Part shown: piece after piece, positions 31,070-33,245 of the stretch | Position numbering within the stretch: position 1 is the stretch's first letter | Layout of the letters: every line of letters starts with the position of its first letter | Source of the DNA: Acidobacteriaceae bacterium | Lineage (GTDB): Bacteria > Acidobacteriota > Terriglobia > Terriglobales > Acidobacteriaceae | DNA length: 33,245 bases | Direction of reading: 5' to 3' | NCBI GenBank assembly: GCA_003138975.1 | Contig: PLHQ01000078.1 | Coordinates: forward strand, 128,314-161,558 | Notes under the pieces: generated by a model | What the model was told of the DNA's origin: nothing | Databases searched by the model: none | The model's input: the letters and a program-made list of their open reading frames with translations, nothing else | Position numbers and translations under genes: made by a program

Positions 31070-32950
31070 CTACGCCGGTACCGCTTTTCTCAAACTCTCC
31101 TGCCGCCGCACCTTCCCCACCACCAGCTTGATTTCGTCGTAACTAATCTCCGGCGGCAAAATATCCTTCAGCGGCTTTAGCCGTTCCATGCCGAGCTTCA
31201 TGCACGCTGCTTCAATCACCGACTGCTTCTCCTTGCTCACCCATCCAGACTGAAACTCCACCTGACCTGTCTCCAGCAGACTTGCGACCGCGCTCACGAC
31301 AGTCGAAACTTGCCTTCCTCGTATCTGCGCAATCTCTTCCAGAGTCCGGCCTTCGCCCAACAAACGTAGAGTCTCATCCGCGGGCTTGGCCTTGCTTTCG
31401 GTGCCGGACGCCCGCGCTCCTCGTCGGAATATTTCCAACGCATTCAGAATCTTCTGTCCATACACCTCGGCCTTGCGCTCGCCAATTCCCGGAATTTCGA
31501 GGAGCTCCGCCAAAAACTTGGGCTGCCGCCGGCAAATTTCTTCGAGAGAAGAATCGTGCAGCACAATGTAGGCAGGCACGCTCGTTTCCTTCGCCATCGC
31601 CCGCCGCCACTCCCGCAAATACTCTCGCAATTCCTCGGCCTCGGAGCCTGCAGCCAGGCCCACAACAGGCTGCGGCCGCAATCGCTTCTTGCCGGCCACC
31701 GCGGGTTTTTCCAACGCCACAGGCCTCACCATCCACTCCGCCACGCTCCCGCACACATCACAAGAGCCGCAACCCTCCCACTTCGGAGTTTCTCCGAAGT
31801 GCGAACAAATCTGCCGGTGCCGACAGCGCTTCGACTCCACAAATTCCCTTATGATCCGGTATCGCTCCCACGCTCGATTGCGCTCCTCGACGTCTGTGAT
31901 CTGATTGGCAAAAAATCCCAGCAGCCCGGCATCTTTTTTCTGCCACAGCAGAACGCAATCCGCGCTCCCGCCATCGCGCCCTGCCCGTCCCGCCTCCTGG
32001 TAATACTGCTCGATCGACTTCGGCAGCGACAAGTGAATCACCGCCCGCACCGCCGCCTTGTTGATGCCCAAACCAAAAGCGATGGTCCCCACCAGCACCC
32101 GCACTTCGTCCGACATCCACCGCTCCTGGTTGCGGCTCCGATCCTCGGTTCCCATCTTCCCGTGATATCCCACGGCAGAGATGTCGTGGTCCTCCAAAAA
32201 ATCCACCGTTTCCTCGACCCGATTAATCGTTGGAGAGTAAACGATCACATTGCTGCCGCCGTAGCTCCGCAGCGCCTTGACCAGCATCTCCATCTGCTCC
32301 AGCCCTTCGCACTCGCGCACCAGATAGCGCAAGTTCGGCCGGTAAAAGCTCGCAATATATTTATCGGGATTGCGCAGTTGCAATTGCGCCAGAATGTCGT
32401 GCCGCACGTGCCGAGTCGCGCTGGCCGTGAACGCCGCGATGGGACGATCGGGAAACTTCGTGCGCAGCCGGTTCAGCTGCCGGTATTCAGGACGGAACTC
32501 GTGTCCCCACTCCGAGATGCAGTGCGCCTCATCGATCGCGAAAAACGTAATCGGCACCTGCTGCATCCAGCCCATGGTGTCGCCGCGCGCCACTCGCTCC
32601 GGAGACACATACAAAAGCCGGTAAGCGCCTTCACGGGCCTTAGCCATCACCTTATTCTGCTCGGCCTCGTTCATCGTGCTGTTGAGCACCGCCGCCGGAA
32701 TTCCCATCTGCGCCAGTTGCGTCGCCTGATCCCGCATCAGTGCGATCAGCGGAGAAATCACCACCGCTGTTCCTTTCGAAACTACCGCTGGCAATTGATA
32801 ACACAGCGACTTGCCCCCGCCCGTCGGCATCACCACGCAAGTGTCACGCCCAGCCAGCAGACTGAGCACAACCCGCTCCTGCAGCGGACGGAACGTGCTG
32901 TACCCCCAGTACCGCCGCAACGGTGTCAGCAAATCTGCTTCCGGGCTCAT
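31070..32950 (-). CDS. recQ: RecQ-family ATP-dependent DNA helicase
   Basis: The 626-residue protein unwinds DNA during recombination and repair. The RecA-like helicase core has Walker A MPTGGGKSL (41-49), DEAH (140-143), the SATR-type motif III, and QEAGRAGRDG motif VI (318-327). The RecQ zinc-binding Cys residues are C376, C394, C397 and C400. An HRDC domain follows (about 435-510, with EIPGIGERKAEVYGQKIL). The C-terminus (about 525-620) resembles the helix-turn-helix 'HTH_40' type. No clear winged-helix RQC domain is seen between zinc site and HRDC; the 400-435 stretch is a Pro/Lys-rich linker. A -10-like TATACT lies eight bases before ATG 32950. Confidence 0.95.
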   Translation of the reverse strand: MSPEADLLTPLRRYWGYSTFRPLQERVVLSLLAGRDTCVVMPTGGGKSLCYQLPAVVSKGTAVVISPLIALMRDQATQLAQMGIPAAVLNSTMNEAEQNKVMAKAREGAYRLLYVSPERVARGDTMGWMQQVPITFFAIDEAHCISEWGHEFRPEYRQLNRLRTKFPDRPIAAFTASATRHVRHDILAQLQLRNPDKYIASFYRPNLRYLVRECEGLEQMEMLVKALRSYGGSNVIVYSPTINRVEETVDFLEDHDISAVGYHGKMGTEDRSRNQERWMSDEVRVLVGTIAFGLGINKAAVRAVIHLSLPKSIEQYYQEAGRAGRDGGSADCVLLWQKKDAGLLGFFANQITDVEERNRAWERYRIIREFVESKRCRHRQICSHFGETPKWEGCGSCDVCGSVAEWMVRPVALEKPAVAGKKRLRPQPVVGLAAGSEAEELREYLREWRRAMAKETSVPAYIVLHDSSLEEICRRQPKFLAELLEIPGIGERKAEVYGQKILNALEIFRRGARASGTESKAKPADETLRLLGEGRTLEEIAQIRGRQVSTVVSAVASLLETGQVEFQSGWVSKEKQSVIEAACMKLGMERLKPLKDILPPEISYDEIKLVVGKVRRQESLRKAVPA

Positions 32951-32957
32951 CGAAACG

Positions 32958-32963
32958 AGTATA
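32958..32963 (-). promoter_or_regulatory. Possible -10 box for a leaderless recQ transcript
   Basis: TATACT at 32963-32958 is a good -10 match, placing the expected transcript start at or next to the recQ ATG (32950). The -35 region is weak (TTTCTC about 18 bases upstream). No Shine-Dalgarno sequence is present, which fits a leaderless mRNA, but this rests on a single short match. Confidence 0.3.
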
Positions 32964-33060
32964 GGCTGAGGCGAAGATTAGGAGAAAGCGAAATTGCAGA
33001 GATTTTTGAGAGGAAGTTTTTAAACCAGGAACTCGTGTGGTCTTGCACTATGCTCATGTG

Positions 33061-33101
33061 GGGACGGCCGCCTCGGCTGTCCCGCCGAGCGCAGCGAGGC
33101 G
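33061..33101. repeat. REP-like palindromic element next to the edge gene
   Basis: GGGACGGCCG at 33061-33070 pairs with CGGCTGTCCC at 33074-33083 (ten pairs, one G-U) around CCT. A second small stem, CGCC/GGCG at 33083-33101, follows. It lies between recQ and the downstream end of the edge gene. The compact double palindrome and the GCCTCG words look like a dispersed REP element; a terminator for the edge gene is an alternative. Confidence 0.5.
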
Positions 33102-33104
33102 ACC

Positions 33105-33245
33105 CTACTCCACCATCCGATACTTCACTCCCGGATATCTCTTGGCGAACGCCGCCCAAGTCACCGCGATCACCACAAAGCACAGAACACTGCCCTCCGG
33201 ACCAACCATCCCTCCCGTAAGCCATCGCGGCCCGTGAAACGACGA
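33105..33245 (-). CDS. C-terminus of a probable membrane protein (CPBP-like), cut by window edge
   Basis: Reading from the right edge, 46 codons end at the TAG at 33107-33105. The peptide has FHGPRWLTGGMVGPEGSVLC followed by a hydrophobic helix FVVIAVTWAAFA and a polar end KRYPGVKYRMVE. The LTGG-x2-GPEGS word before a final membrane helix resembles C-termini of CPBP-family intramembrane metalloproteases. The family call is tentative because the catalytic part is outside the window. The other frames here are less protein-like. It is broken only by the window boundary. Confidence 0.6.
   Translation of the reverse strand, partial: SSFHGPRWLTGGMVGPEGSVLCFVVIAVTWAAFAKRYPGVKYRMVE

Noticed and set aside
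31556-33220. Open frame of about 554 codons on the plus strand opposite recQ
   Set aside because: It is the complement of a clear RecQ gene, rich in His, Arg and Pro with no recognisable domain; a GC-rich antisense artefact.
32947-33225. 92-codon minus-strand frame at the right edge
   Set aside because: A different frame (33245-33105) reads as a plausible membrane-protein C-terminus, while this one runs through the palindromic repeat and recQ promoter with low-complexity Gly/Arg sequence.

Overview
The window looks like chromosomal DNA of an Acidobacteriota bacterium, probably of the Terriglobia/Koribacter type. This rests on family resemblance: CpD-like/cupredoxin proteins, a 'photosynthetic reaction-centre-type' cytochrome c without photosystem genes, cytochrome c fused to a PHM-like copper protein, a long L25/Ctc, and the style of the cox cluster. 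It was judged by eye, without database searches. The DNA is gene-dense, with 33 supported genes: one tRNA and 32 protein genes, one of them cut by the right edge. No phage, IS element or CRISPR array was seen.

Layout. 1-3.2 kb: housekeeping genes on the minus strand (ribosomal protein L25, PRPP synthetase, tRNA-Gln(UUG), ispE), with the tRNA flanked by two kinds of intergenic inverted repeat. 3.2-4.4 kb: a perfect CRP/FNR-type palindrome (TGTGA-N6-TCACA) in the divergent spacer before a secreted cupredoxin-like protein. 4.5-9.3 kb: a membrane-bound spermidine-synthase-like protein, an unrecognised conserved-looking protein, a cupin and a Tat-exported GH5-like hydrolase. 9.5-10.1 kb: a PilZ protein overlapping a small Flp pilin. 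10.2-13.8 kb (minus): heme O synthase and two secreted SH3-like proteins.

14.0-22.2 kb (plus) is the centrepiece. Nine co-directional genes encode a Cyc2-like outer-membrane cytochrome-porin, a secreted diheme cytochrome c, a secreted cupredoxin, cytochrome oxidase subunits II, I, III, III' and IV, and a small CxxC membrane protein. The order is close to the rus operon of Acidithiobacillus ferrooxidans (cyc2-cyc1-orf-coxBACD-rus), which carries electrons from extracellular Fe(II) to O2. The proposed route is outer-membrane heme to periplasmic diheme cytochrome and/or cupredoxin to CuA to heme a/a3-CuB. The leader before the cluster has three adjacent hairpins, and another strong hairpin separates the donor genes from coxB. 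The oxidase has all metal ligands and the D-channel, but the usual K-channel lysine aligns to valine and the usual CuA electron-entry tryptophan aligns to phenylalanine.

22.2-27.4 kb (minus) is a run of mostly secreted proteins: dienelactone hydrolase, cytochrome c/PHM-like copper monooxygenase, PRC-type diheme cytochrome, CAP-domain protein and amidohydrolase. 27.5-31.0 kb (plus) has hemE, a protoporphyrinogen oxidase gene overlapping it by 4 bases, and an ornithine-cyclodeaminase-family gene. 31.1-33.2 kb (minus) has a RecQ helicase with unusual domain content and, at the edge after a REP-like palindrome, the C-terminus of a probable membrane protein. Heme supply (hemE, protoporphyrinogen oxidase, ctaB) and heme/copper proteins recur through the window, fitting a respiratory lifestyle with extensive periplasmic electron transfer.
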